Program-made: the position numbers and the translations under genes | The notes under the pieces: model-generated | What the model was told of the DNA's origin: nothing | Seen by the model: only the letters and a program-made list of their open reading frames with translations | Databases searched by the model: none | In this document: positions 7,851-15,570 of the stretch, piece by piece | Position numbering within the stretch: position 1 is the stretch's first letter | Layout of the letters: every line of letters starts with the position of its first letter | From: Marisimplicoccus sp038110465 | Lineage (GTDB): Bacteria; Bacteroidota; Bacteroidia; Flavobacteriales; Flavobacteriaceae | Direction of reading: 5' to 3' | Length of the DNA stretch: 41,451 nt | Assembly: GCA_038110465.1 (NCBI GenBank) | Contig: JAYNJU010000008.1 | Location: 1 to 41,451 of the forward strand

Positions 7851-9236
7851 ATTAAGAAGAAGTCATTATATATTGAAACTTATGGTTGTCAAATGAACTT
7901 TGCAGACAGTGAAGTTGTTGCTTCTATTTTAAAAAAGGATGGTTATAATTTAACTGAAGATTCAAAAGATGCCAATCTGATTTTATTAAATACTTGCTCA
8001 ATTAGAGATAAAGCAGAGCAAACAGTAAGGAATAAACTTAAAAACTATAATTCTTATAAAAAAGACAACAAAGACCTTAAAGTAGGATTACTGGGATGCA
8101 TGGCTGAAAGATTAAAAGATAAGCTTCTTGAACAAGAAAAAATTGTTGATATTGTTGTTGGACCAGATTCATACAAAGACTTACCTAATCTCCTTGAAGA
8201 AGTAGATCATAATCAAAAAGCAGTTAATGTTATTTTATCAAAGTCTGAAACTTATGGAGATATTACTCCTGTTAGAATTCATAATAATGGTATTAATGCC
8301 TTTGTTTCAATAACTAGAGGCTGTGATAATATGTGTACTTTTTGTGTTGTTCCATTTACAAGAGGAAGGGAAAGAAGCAGAGATCCTGAGAGTATTCTAA
8401 GAGAAATTAATGAACTTAATGAAAGAGGATATAAAGAAATAACACTACTTGGACAAAATGTGGACAGTTATTTATGGTATGGAGGTGGTCCAAAAAAAGA
8501 TTTTAAAAAAGCTAGTGAAGAGCAAAAGAAAAATTCAAAAAACTTTTCAAACTTACTAGATTTAGTTGCTAAAAATTTTCCTGAAATTAGAATTAGATTC
8601 TCTACTTCTAATCCTCAAGACATGACCCTTGATGTAATAGAGACTATGGCTAAATATGAAAATATATGTAATTACATTCACTTACCTATTCAATCTGGTA
8701 GTGATAGAATTTTAAAAAAAATGAATAGACTACATTCAAGAGAAGAATATTTATCATTAATAAAAAAGATTAGAGATATTATTCCAAATTGTGGAATTTC
8801 TCATGATATGATTACTGGGTTTCCTTCTGAAACTGAGAGAGACCATCAGGACACTCTGTCTCTAATGGAAGAAGTTAAATATGATTTTGGTTACATGTTT
8901 GCCTATTCAGAAAGACCTGGAACATATGCTGCTCGACACTTTGAAGATGATATCAGTCCTGTTATAAAACAAAGAAGACTTGAAGAAATTATTACGTTAC
9001 AACAAAAACATAGTCTTGAGAGAAATAAAAGGTTTATAAATAAAGAGTGTTATGTACTTATAGATAAGTCTTCTAAAAAATCAAATGATTTTTGGAGTGG
9101 AAGAACAACTGAAAATAATGTTGTTGTTTTTCCAAAGTATAATTTTAATCTTGGTGAAACTATTAAAGTTAAGGTGACTGACTGTACCAACGCTACTTTA
9201 ATTGGAGATGTTAATAAATTTGAATTTTCAGCATAA
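7851..9236 (+). CDS. miaB: tRNA-2-methylthio-N6-dimethylallyladenosine synthase, apparent ATT start
   Basis: A radical-SAM methylthiotransferase that makes ms2i6A at position 37 of tRNAs. The auxiliary-cluster cysteines are Cys13 (in ETYGCQMN), Cys49 and Cys83; the radical-SAM cluster is C158-x3-C162-x2-C165; a TRAM domain closes the protein (last 60 or so residues). The first ATG in frame, at 7893, lies after Cys13 and would remove an essential ligand. Reading upstream, the frame is open back to a TAA at 7815-7817 but has no ATG, GTG or TTG. ATT at 7851 followed by three AAG codons gives an N-terminus of the expected length and is my choice. A T-run at 7831-7837 could also hide a sequencing indel. 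The stop overlaps the next gene by one base. Confidence 0.85.
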   Translation: MKKKSLYIETYGCQMNFADSEVVASILKKDGYNLTEDSKDANLILLNTCSIRDKAEQTVRNKLKNYNSYKKDNKDLKVGLLGCMAERLKDKLLEQEKIVDIVVGPDSYKDLPNLLEEVDHNQKAVNVILSKSETYGDITPVRIHNNGINAFVSITRGCDNMCTFCVVPFTRGRERSRDPESILREINELNERGYKEITLLGQNVDSYLWYGGGPKKDFKKASEEQKKNSKNFSNLLDLVAKNFPEIRIRFSTSNPQDMTLDVIETMAKYENICNYIHLPIQSGSDRILKKMNRLHSREEYLSLIKKIRDIIPNCGISHDMITGFPSETERDHQDTLSLMEEVKYDFGYMFAYSERPGTYAARHFEDDISPVIKQRRLEEIITLQQKHSLERNKRFINKECYVLIDKSSKKSNDFWSGRTTENNVVVFPKYNFNLGETIKVKVTDCTNATLIGDVNKFEFSA

Positions 9237-10504
9237 TGGAATCAGTTCTTTCAGTAAAACAAAGATTTGGAATAATAGGTGATAACCCTAAATTAAATAG
9301 AGCAATAGAAAAATCTATACAAGTTGCAAATTCTGATATTTCTGTTCTTGTAACTGGTGAGAGTGGGGTTGGAAAAGAAAATATTCCAAAAATAATTCAT
9401 CAATATTCTCATAGAAAGCATTCTAAATACATAGCTGTAAATTGTGGTGCAATTCCTGAGGGTACAATTGATTCTGAATTATTTGGTCATGAGAAAGGAG
9501 CATTTACTGGTGCTACTTCAAACAGAAGTGGGTATTTTGAAGTAGCAGATAGTGGGACAATTTTTTTAGATGAGGTTGGAGAACTGCCATTATCAACTCA
9601 AGTTAGGTTATTAAGAATACTTGAGAGTGGTGAATATATTAAAGTTGGTTCTTCAAAAGTTGAAAAAACTAATGTTAGAATTGTAGCTGCAACAAACGTT
9701 AATATGGATGAGGCCATTAATAAAGGTAAGTTTAGAGAAGACCTATTTTATAGACTTAGCACTATAATTATAGATATTCCACCATTGAGAGACAGGAAAG
9801 ATGATATTCCTGTCCTATTTAGGAAATTTGCATCTGACTTTGCACAAAAATATAATATGCCCACCCTCAGATTAGATGACGAAGCGCAGGAATTATTATG
9901 TCAGCAAGAATGGAAAGGTAATATTAGACAACTTAGAAATGTTGCTGAGCAAATGTCAATATTAGAGAAAGAAAGGAATCTTAAAACTAATACACTAAGC
10001 AATTACCTGCCTAATAGGATCTCCAAATTACCTGCTACAATGGATGATATTAAGGAAAGTAATTCTTCTTTTTCTTCTGAAAGAGAAATTCTTTACAAGG
10101 TATTATTCGATATGAAAAATGATTTAAATGACCTTAAAAAATTAACAATGGAGCTTATGCAAGGTGAAAGTACAATGGATTTTAAAGAGAGAAATCAAGG
10201 CTTAATTAATAAAATATATGGAGATGAAAACTCTATCGATAATGAAGAGAACCATTCAAATCCTTTAGACATGGACATTCGTTCTCATAAGAATCAAGAA
10301 AATAATTTTGAATATGCAGAGACTATTGAAGAAGAAGAAACGTTATCCCTTCAAGACAAAGAGCTTGAAATGATTAAGCAAGCATTAATTAGAACTAATG
10401 GAAGAAGAAAAAATGCTGCAAAGGAGCTTGGAATCTCTGAGAGAACACTATATAGAAAAATTAAACAACATAATTTAGGCGATGTTTCAGAATTTTCTGA
10501 TTAG
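9236..10504 (+). CDS. Sigma-54-type AAA+ activator without receiver domain
   Basis: A 422-residue NtrC-family regulator. The AAA+ domain begins almost at the N-terminus: Walker A GESGVGKE (41-48), the sigma-54 contact loop GAFTGA (88-93), Walker B with FLDEVGEL (110-117), and an arginine-finger region near LFYRLS. An acidic, low-complexity linker covers about 270-375, and a Fis-type helix-turn-helix follows at about 377-417 (GRRKNAAKELGISERTLYRK). No response-regulator or GAF sensor domain precedes the ATPase, so control must come from partners or expression. Known family role: ATP-driven opening of sigma-54 promoters. Target genes are not evident here. Translation is probably coupled: it overlaps miaB by one base and lptE by 23 bases. 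Confidence 0.92.
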   Translation: MESVLSVKQRFGIIGDNPKLNRAIEKSIQVANSDISVLVTGESGVGKENIPKIIHQYSHRKHSKYIAVNCGAIPEGTIDSELFGHEKGAFTGATSNRSGYFEVADSGTIFLDEVGELPLSTQVRLLRILESGEYIKVGSSKVEKTNVRIVAATNVNMDEAINKGKFREDLFYRLSTIIIDIPPLRDRKDDIPVLFRKFASDFAQKYNMPTLRLDDEAQELLCQQEWKGNIRQLRNVAEQMSILEKERNLKTNTLSNYLPNRISKLPATMDDIKESNSSFSSEREILYKVLFDMKNDLNDLKKLTMELMQGESTMDFKERNQGLINKIYGDENSIDNEENHSNPLDMDIRSHKNQENNFEYAETIEEEETLSLQDKELEMIKQALIRTNGRRKNAAKELGISERTLYRKIKQHNLGDVSEFSD

Positions 10505-11006
10505 AATTTTAATAGTTATAATATCTATTATAACATTTTCATGCGGTATATATTCTTTTACTGGATCATCAATTCCAGTTGGAGTAGAAACTTTTCAAGT
10601 TGATTATTTTGAAAATACTGCTGGAAATAGACCTGGGTCTACAGTTGAACCAGGAATTGATAGAGATTTCACAATAGCATTACAAGATTTGATTCTAAAT
10701 CAAACTAGTCTAAATTTAGTTAACAGCGGAGGTGATATTATTTATAGTGGTGAAATAGTTGAGTTCAGTGTTACTCCTATGGCAGCAACAGCTGAGATTA
10801 AGGCTGCTCAAAACAGACTTACTATGACTGTAAATTTAATTTATGAAAACACATTGAATGAAGATGATAACCTTGAAAAAAGATTTTCATTTTATTTTGA
10901 TTTTCCTGGAAATCTTCAAGTATTTGATGTAAAAGACTCTGCTTTGGAAGAGATTTTTGAAAGAATTACACAAGATATTTTTAATGAAACTTTAGCTAAA
11001 TGGTAA
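10482..11006 (+). CDS. lptE: LptE-like outer-membrane LPS assembly lipoprotein
   Basis: A 174-residue predicted lipoprotein. Residues 1-20 form a hydrophobic signal ending in TFSC, an acceptable lipobox with the lipidated Cys at about 21, followed by GIYSFTGSSIP. That N-terminus, the small beta-rich body and the position between the sigma-54 activator and secG match the protein annotated as LptE in Bacteroidota, which plugs the LptD barrel and helps place LPS in the outer leaflet. Sequence similarity to proteobacterial LptE is low, so the call rests on the phylum-specific family and context. It overlaps the regulator by 23 bases and the following TPR gene by seven. Confidence 0.8.
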   Translation: MFQNFLIRILIVIISIITFSCGIYSFTGSSIPVGVETFQVDYFENTAGNRPGSTVEPGIDRDFTIALQDLILNQTSLNLVNSGGDIIYSGEIVEFSVTPMAATAEIKAAQNRLTMTVNLIYENTLNEDDNLEKRFSFYFDFPGNLQVFDVKDSALEEIFERITQDIFNETLAKW

Positions 11007-11602
11007 ATGTTAGTAAAAAATCTTTTAATGAAATTTTAAATAATTTTGATCCTAATGATTCTGTTTCATCTTCATATTTAAAAGAAATTTTAAATTCTTA
11101 TCCATTTTTTCAATTAGCATCAGCCTATTACTTAAAGTCTTTAAAAAAACAGGGGAAAGAAACATTTGAAAAACTGCTTCCAAAGACTGCTATTTTAACT
11201 CATAATAGATCAGTACTAAGGAAATGGATTTTTTCAGAAGAAGAATCAAAAAATGATATTAGTAATAATATAACTAAACACTCATTTTTAGACTGGTTTG
11301 ATGTAATCAATGATGATAAAGAAAATGTTGATGAAAAGATAGATTTAATAAATAGATTTATAAAAAATTCACCAAAAATTATAGTTGATAAAGAATTCAA
11401 ATCAGAAAAAAATTTAATGGTTGAATCCAAAATGAAAGATGAGCTTGTTACTGAGACTCTTGCAAAAATTTATGTATCACAAGAAAAATATAAAAAGGCC
11501 ATAAAAGCTTATGAGATTTTAAGCTTGAAATATCCAAAAAAAAGTAGTTTATTTGCAGACCAAATAAAGAGTATAAAAAACCTAAAAAAAAGTAAAAATT
11601 AA
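11000..11602 (+). CDS. Small TPR-type protein of unknown function
   Basis: A 200-residue soluble protein with no signal peptide. The N-terminal half is helical and not recognisable beyond a leucine/serine-rich stretch (SSSYLKEILNSYPFFQLASA, near 21-40). The C-terminal part (about 148-195) has one clear tetratricopeptide-like helical pair: TLAKIYVSQEKYKKAIKAYE followed by LSLKYPKKS. A protein with this tail is common in Flavobacteriia between lptE and secG. A scaffolding or adaptor role is a guess from the TPR only. It overlaps lptE by seven bases and ends two bases before secG, so all belong to one transcript. Confidence 0.85.
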   Translation: MVNVSKKSFNEILNNFDPNDSVSSSYLKEILNSYPFFQLASAYYLKSLKKQGKETFEKLLPKTAILTHNRSVLRKWIFSEEESKNDISNNITKHSFLDWFDVINDDKENVDEKIDLINRFIKNSPKIIVDKEFKSEKNLMVESKMKDELVTETLAKIYVSQEKYKKAIKAYEILSLKYPKKSSLFADQIKSIKNLKKSKN

Positions 11603-11604
11603 TT

Positions 11605-11949
11605 ATGGGAACTTTTTGGATTTTAGTTTCACTTATTTTGTTTGTTTGTATTTTATTAATACTTGTAATTATGGTTCAAAACCCTAAAGGTGGTGGGTTA
11701 TCATCTACTTTTGGTGGTGGGCAACAACAAATTGGTGGAGTAAAAAGTACAACTGATTTTCTTGATAAAAGTACGTGGGCTCTTGCAATTGTTATTCTTG
11801 TTCTAATTTTAATTTCTAATGTTACTTTGATGAATGAATCAGACAATTCTGATTCTATTCTAATTGATGATTCAATTCCTGAGCAAACTATTCCTGAGAT
11901 TCCTGTGCAAACTATTCCTGAGATTCCTGTACAATCTGATCAAGATTAG
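11605..11949 (+). CDS. secG: Preprotein translocase subunit SecG
   Basis: A 114-residue inner-membrane subunit of the SecYEG channel. Two membrane helices are visible (about 4-25 and 54-73), joined by the conserved loop MVQNPKGGGLSSTFGGG (23-39). The tail after residue 75 is acidic and carries a short repeat, TIPEIPVQ twice, encoded by a 24-base tandem duplication. The tail lies outside the conserved core. It is the last gene of the miaB-to-secG run; the next 85 bases hold the groES promoter region. Confidence 0.93.
   Translation: MGTFWILVSLILFVCILLILVIMVQNPKGGGLSSTFGGGQQQIGGVKSTTDFLDKSTWALAIVILVLILISNVTLMNESDNSDSILIDDSIPEQTIPEIPVQTIPEIPVQSDQD
11884..11931 (+). repeat. 24-bp tandem duplication inside secG
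   Basis: Two copies of a 24-base unit beginning CAAACTATTCCTGAG (11884-11907 and 11908-11931) differ only at the last base. They encode QTIPEIPV twice in frame. A partial third unit (ATTCCTGAG) precedes them. This looks like recent slippage in a tolerant tail. Confidence 0.9.
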
Positions 11950-11962
11950 TGTCATCATGACA
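11950..11962. promoter_or_regulatory. Perfect palindrome upstream of the groES promoter
   Basis: TGTCATCATGACA is a perfect inverted repeat with 6-base arms around one central base. It starts directly after the secG stop codon and ends 14 bases before the candidate -35 of groES. It is not a CIRCE element (TTAGCACTC-N9-GAGTGCTAA) and has no T-tract for termination. An operator role is inferred from position and symmetry. Confidence 0.35.
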
Positions 11963-11976
11963 GTAAATATCTTGTA

Positions 11977-12004
11977 TTGACATAGTTTTTAATTATGGCA
12001 TAAT
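11977..12004 (+). promoter_or_regulatory. Candidate promoter of groES-groEL
   Basis: TTGACA at 11977-11982, a 16-base spacer and CATAAT at 11999-12004 form a near-canonical sigma-70 style promoter, 30 bases before the groES ATG. This is unlike the TTG/TAnnTTTG promoters described for Bacteroidota, so it may be a heat-shock or alternative form, or chance in A+T-rich DNA. Confidence 0.35.
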
Positions 12005-12034
12005 TTATGGAAAATAATATTTAAAATATTTATC

Positions 12035-12313
12035 ATGAGTAAAATTAATATTAAACCACTTGCTGATAGAGTTTTAGTTCAACCCTCAGAAGCTGAAACT
12101 AAAACATCTTCTGGAATTATAATTCCAGATACTGCTAAAGAAAAACCCCAAAAAGGTAAAGTTGTAGCGGTTGGACCTGGAACTAAAGAAAACCCTATAA
12201 CTGTTAAAACTGGAGACATTGTTCTTTATGGAAAATACTCCGGTACAGAGCTACATCATGATGGTGTAGATTATTTAATTATGAAAGAAAACGATATTCT
12301 TGCAATAGTATAA
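12035..12313 (+). CDS. groES: Co-chaperonin GroES
   Basis: A 92-residue Hsp10 lid of the GroEL chamber. It has the conserved LADRVLVQPSEAETKTSSGI (8-27), including the mobile loop TKTSSGIIIP that binds GroEL, and the C-terminal MKENDILAIV. Length is normal. It precedes groEL by 22 bases in the usual two-gene operon. The region upstream has a near-consensus promoter and a palindrome that could mediate stress control. Confidence 0.98.
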   Translation: MSKINIKPLADRVLVQPSEAETKTSSGIIIPDTAKEKPQKGKVVAVGPGTKENPITVKTGDIVLYGKYSGTELHHDGVDYLIMKENDILAIV

Positions 12314-12335
12314 CATAAACTAAATTTTAAATAAA

Positions 12336-13970
12336 ATGGCAAAAAAAATAGAATTTGATATAGAAGCACGTGATGGCATCAAAAGAGGTGTCGACGCACT
12401 TGCCAATGCTGTAAAAGTTACATTAGGACCCAAAGGGAGAAATGTAATTATTGGGAAATCTTTTGGTGCTCCCCAAGTTACAAAAGACGGAGTGACAGTT
12501 GCTAAAGAAATTGAACTGAAAGATAATCTCGAAAATATGGGTGCTCAAATGGTAAAAGAGGTTGCTTCAAAAACTAATGACTTAGCTGGAGATGGGACTA
12601 CAACAGCAACTATTCTTGCACAATCAATTGTTACTGAAGGATTAAAAAACGTAGCAGCAGGTGCAAATCCAATGGATCTTAAAAGAGGAATTGATAAAGC
12701 TGTCTTATCTGTAGTTGCTGCACTAGAAAAACAATCTGTTGAAATCGGAAATGCATCAGATAAAATTCTTCAAGTAGCAAGTATTTCAGCAAATAATGAT
12801 GAAACCATCGGTAAATTAATTACAGATGCTTTTGAAAAAGTTGGTAAGGAAGGAGTGATTACTGTCGAAGAAGCAAAGGGTACTGAAACTTATGTTGATG
12901 TAGTTGAAGGAATGCAATTTGATAGAGGTTATATTTCTCCATATTTTGTAACAGATTCAGAAAAAATGGAAGCTGATCTTGATTCACCTCAAATATTAAT
13001 AACTGACAAGAAAATCTCGGTTATGAAAGATCTTTTACCAATTCTTGAGCCTGTTGCACAATCAGGAAAACCACTTCTGATTATTGCAGAAGATATAGAT
13101 GGTGAAGCCCTTGCCACTCTCGTAGTGAACAAACTTAGAGGATCTTTAAAAATTGCTGCAGTGAAAGCTCCAGGATTTGGAGATAGAAGAAAAGCAATGC
13201 TTGAAGATATAGCTATTTTAACTGGAGGAACTGTAATTTCTGAAGAGAGAGGATTTACTCTTGAAAATACTACTCTTGATATGCTTGGAACCGCTGAAAA
13301 AGTTACTATTGATAAGGATAATTCCACAATAGTCAATGGAGCAGGTAACAAGAAAGATATTCAAGCTAGGGTTAACCAAATAAAAGCTCAAATTGAAACT
13401 ACTACTTCAGATTACGATAAAGAAAAACTTCAAGAAAGATTAGCTAAGTTAGCTGGAGGAGTTGCTGTATTATACGTAGGTGCACCGTCTGAAGTTGAAA
13501 TGAAAGAAAAGAAGGATAGAGTAGATGATGCCCTTCACGCTACTAGAGCTGCTATTGAAGAAGGAATAGTAGCAGGGGGTGGAGTTGCTCTTATAAATTC
13601 TAAATCAGAGTTAGCTAAATTAAAAGCCTCAAATCCTGATGAGTTAACTGGTATTCAAATAGTAAATAAGGCTATTGAAACACCTTTAAGAACAATAGTT
13701 GAAAACTCTGGTGGTGAAGGCTCTGTAGTAGTTTCTAAAGTTCTTGATGGAGATATGAACTTTGGATATAATGCTAAAGAGGGCAAATATGTTGATATGC
13801 TTAAAGAAGGAATTATTGATCCAAAGAAAGTTACTAGAGTTGCCCTTGAAAATGCAGCTTCAGTAGCTGGAATGATTCTTACTACAGAATGCGCATTAGT
13901 TGATATAAAAGAGGAAAATCCTGCACCTATGTCACCTATGGGTGGCGGCGGAATGCCTGGAATGATGTAA
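12336..13970 (+). CDS. groEL: Chaperonin GroEL
   Basis: A 544-residue Hsp60 that folds proteins in an ATP-driven double ring. The equatorial ATP-binding motifs VTLGPKGRNV (about 28-37) and GDGTTTATI (about 86-94) are intact, as are AGGVAVLYVGA and the C-terminal Gly/Met tail GGGGMPGMM. It is a single full-length copy with no insertion. The gene is less A+T-biased than its neighbours, as expected for a highly expressed protein. A strong hairpin terminator follows the stop by 18 bases. Confidence 0.99.
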   Translation: MAKKIEFDIEARDGIKRGVDALANAVKVTLGPKGRNVIIGKSFGAPQVTKDGVTVAKEIELKDNLENMGAQMVKEVASKTNDLAGDGTTTATILAQSIVTEGLKNVAAGANPMDLKRGIDKAVLSVVAALEKQSVEIGNASDKILQVASISANNDETIGKLITDAFEKVGKEGVITVEEAKGTETYVDVVEGMQFDRGYISPYFVTDSEKMEADLDSPQILITDKKISVMKDLLPILEPVAQSGKPLLIIAEDIDGEALATLVVNKLRGSLKIAAVKAPGFGDRRKAMLEDIAILTGGTVISEERGFTLENTTLDMLGTAEKVTIDKDNSTIVNGAGNKKDIQARVNQIKAQIETTTSDYDKEKLQERLAKLAGGVAVLYVGAPSEVEMKEKKDRVDDALHATRAAIEEGIVAGGGVALINSKSELAKLKASNPDELTGIQIVNKAIETPLRTIVENSGGEGSVVVSKVLDGDMNFGYNAKEGKYVDMLKEGIIDPKKVTRVALENAASVAGMILTTECALVDIKEENPAPMSPMGGGGMPGMM

Positions 13971-13988
13971 TTTTAAATTACCTAAATT

Positions 13989-14018
13989 AAAACCTGCTTT
14001 TAGCAGGTTTTTTTTTAT
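13989..14018 (+). terminator. Rho-independent terminator of groES-groEL
   Basis: Inverted repeat AACCTGCT / AGCAGGTT with a TTT loop and extra A-T pairs at the base, followed by a run of T residues. It lies between groEL and purH, so purH is probably transcribed by read-through or from a promoter not seen here. Confidence 0.93.
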
Positions 14019-14032
14019 TTTAGATTTTTAAA

Positions 14033-15538
14033 ATGAAGAAAATTTCATCAGCATTAATTTCGGTATATAGTAAAGAAAATATTGATGAAATCTGCTTACT
14101 TCTTTCTTCAAAAAATATTAAGATCTATTCAACTGGAGGAACTTATAATTATATAAAAAATTTAGGAGTAGATGTTGAAAAAGTAGAAGATATAACATCA
14201 TATCCATCGATACTTAATGGAAGAGTAAAAACTCTTCATCCAAAAATATTCGGAGGAATTTTAAAAACATCTTCTCAGTCTGATAAAGAAGATTCTCAAA
14301 AGTATAATATTCCAGATATAGATCTGGTGATAGTTGATTTATATCCATTCGAAGAAACTGTTAAAAATTCCAATATCCATGAAGAAATTATTGAAAAAAT
14401 TGATATTGGCGGAATTTCTTTAATAAGAGCAAGTGCAAAAAATTATGAAAGAGTGGTATGTATTTCATCTAATAATCAATACCAAGATTTAATAAAAGTA
14501 TTGAATGATGGATGTACTACTAGTCTAGATTATAGAAAAAATCTTGCAAAAAAAGCTTTTGAAATTAGTTCTAATTATGATTTTAAAATCGCAGAATACA
14601 TTTCAAAAAATGGAGAAAAAAGTGAATCAAATATAATTAAAGAACTTAGATACGGTGAAAACCCTCATCAAAAAGGTAGATTTATTGGAAATTTAGATGA
14701 AATAATTTCTCAGATTCATGGTAAAGAAATTTCATTTAATAACTTATTAGATATAGACTCTGCATTAGAATTATTGAAGGATATTGATACTAATGATGCA
14801 CTTTTTATTATACATAAACACAACAATCCATGTGGAGTTGCGATTAGAAAAACATTAAAGGATGCATTTTTAGACTCTCTTTCCTGTGACAATGTTTCTG
14901 CTTTTGGAGGAGTTTTAACTTCTAATCAAAAAATTAATATATCAACAGCTAAAGAAATTGATAAGTTATTCTTTGAAATATTAATTGCTCCCGAATTTGA
15001 TAAAGATGCGCTCAAAATACTAAAATCTAAAAAAAATAGAATTTTAATTAAACTAAAAAAACTACCAAAAAAAGAAATCATTATTAGATCATGTTTAAAT
15101 GGAGTTTTAGAACAAGATGAAGATTTTAAAACTGAAAAAATTAATGAACTAAAAGTTGTAACCAATAAATCACCAGGAAAAAACAATTTTGAGGACATAG
15201 ATCTTGCCATAAAAATAGCCAAACATACAAAATCTAATTGTATAGTTATTGTGAAAAATCTTCAACTAATTGGTTCTGGAACAGGTCAAGTTTCAAGAAT
15301 TGATGCATTAAATCATGCAATTGAAAAATCAAAAAAATTTGGTTTTAGCCTTAAAGATTCATGTTTAGCTAGTGACGCATTTTTCCCATTTTCAGATTGT
15401 GTTGAAATTTCTTATAAAAATGGAATTAATATAATTGTTCAACCTGGAGGTTCAATTCGAGATCAGGATTCAATAGATTATTGTAATGAAAAAAATATGT
15501 CAATGATTTTCTCTGGAATAAGACATTTTAAGCATTAA
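14033..15538 (+). CDS. purH: Bifunctional AICAR transformylase / IMP cyclohydrolase
   Basis: A 501-residue enzyme for the last two steps of IMP synthesis. The N-terminal MGS-like cyclohydrolase domain includes ALISVYSKENI, STGGTYNYI and GRVKTLHPKIFGGIL. The C-terminal transformylase domain includes RYGENPHQ and HKHNNPCGVA, the Lys-His region needed for formyl transfer, and ends with QPGGSIRD and IFSGIRHFKH. Length is close to that of other bacterial PurH proteins. It follows the groEL terminator and ends 32 bases before the mreB ATG. Confidence 0.96.
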   Translation: MKKISSALISVYSKENIDEICLLLSSKNIKIYSTGGTYNYIKNLGVDVEKVEDITSYPSILNGRVKTLHPKIFGGILKTSSQSDKEDSQKYNIPDIDLVIVDLYPFEETVKNSNIHEEIIEKIDIGGISLIRASAKNYERVVCISSNNQYQDLIKVLNDGCTTSLDYRKNLAKKAFEISSNYDFKIAEYISKNGEKSESNIIKELRYGENPHQKGRFIGNLDEIISQIHGKEISFNNLLDIDSALELLKDIDTNDALFIIHKHNNPCGVAIRKTLKDAFLDSLSCDNVSAFGGVLTSNQKINISTAKEIDKLFFEILIAPEFDKDALKILKSKKNRILIKLKKLPKKEIIIRSCLNGVLEQDEDFKTEKINELKVVTNKSPGKNNFEDIDLAIKIAKHTKSNCIVIVKNLQLIGSGTGQVSRIDALNHAIEKSKKFGFSLKDSCLASDAFFPFSDCVEISYKNGINIIVQPGGSIRDQDSIDYCNEKNMSMIFSGIRHFKH

Positions 15539-15561
15539 TTGTTATTATTTAACTAACTTTG
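15539..15561 (+). promoter_or_regulatory. Candidate promoter of the mre operon
   Basis: TAACTTTG (15554-15561) matches the Bacteroidota TAnnTTTG element; a TTG lies 12 bases upstream at 15539-15541. The ATG of mreB is only nine bases after the element, so the transcript would have almost no leader. Motif evidence only. Confidence 0.3.
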
Positions 15562-15570
15562 CAAACTATT

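Noticed and set aside
7893..9236. miaB starting at the first ATG in frame
   Set aside because: It would begin inside the conserved CQMN motif and lose the first cluster cysteine.
11950..11962. CIRCE/HrcA operator or secG terminator
   Set aside because: The palindrome does not match CIRCE, the arms are only six bases and no T-run follows.
15559..15570. TTG start for mreB four codons upstream
   Set aside because: The ATG at 15571 gives the usual MreB N-terminus, and the TTG lies in the candidate TAACTTTG promoter element.
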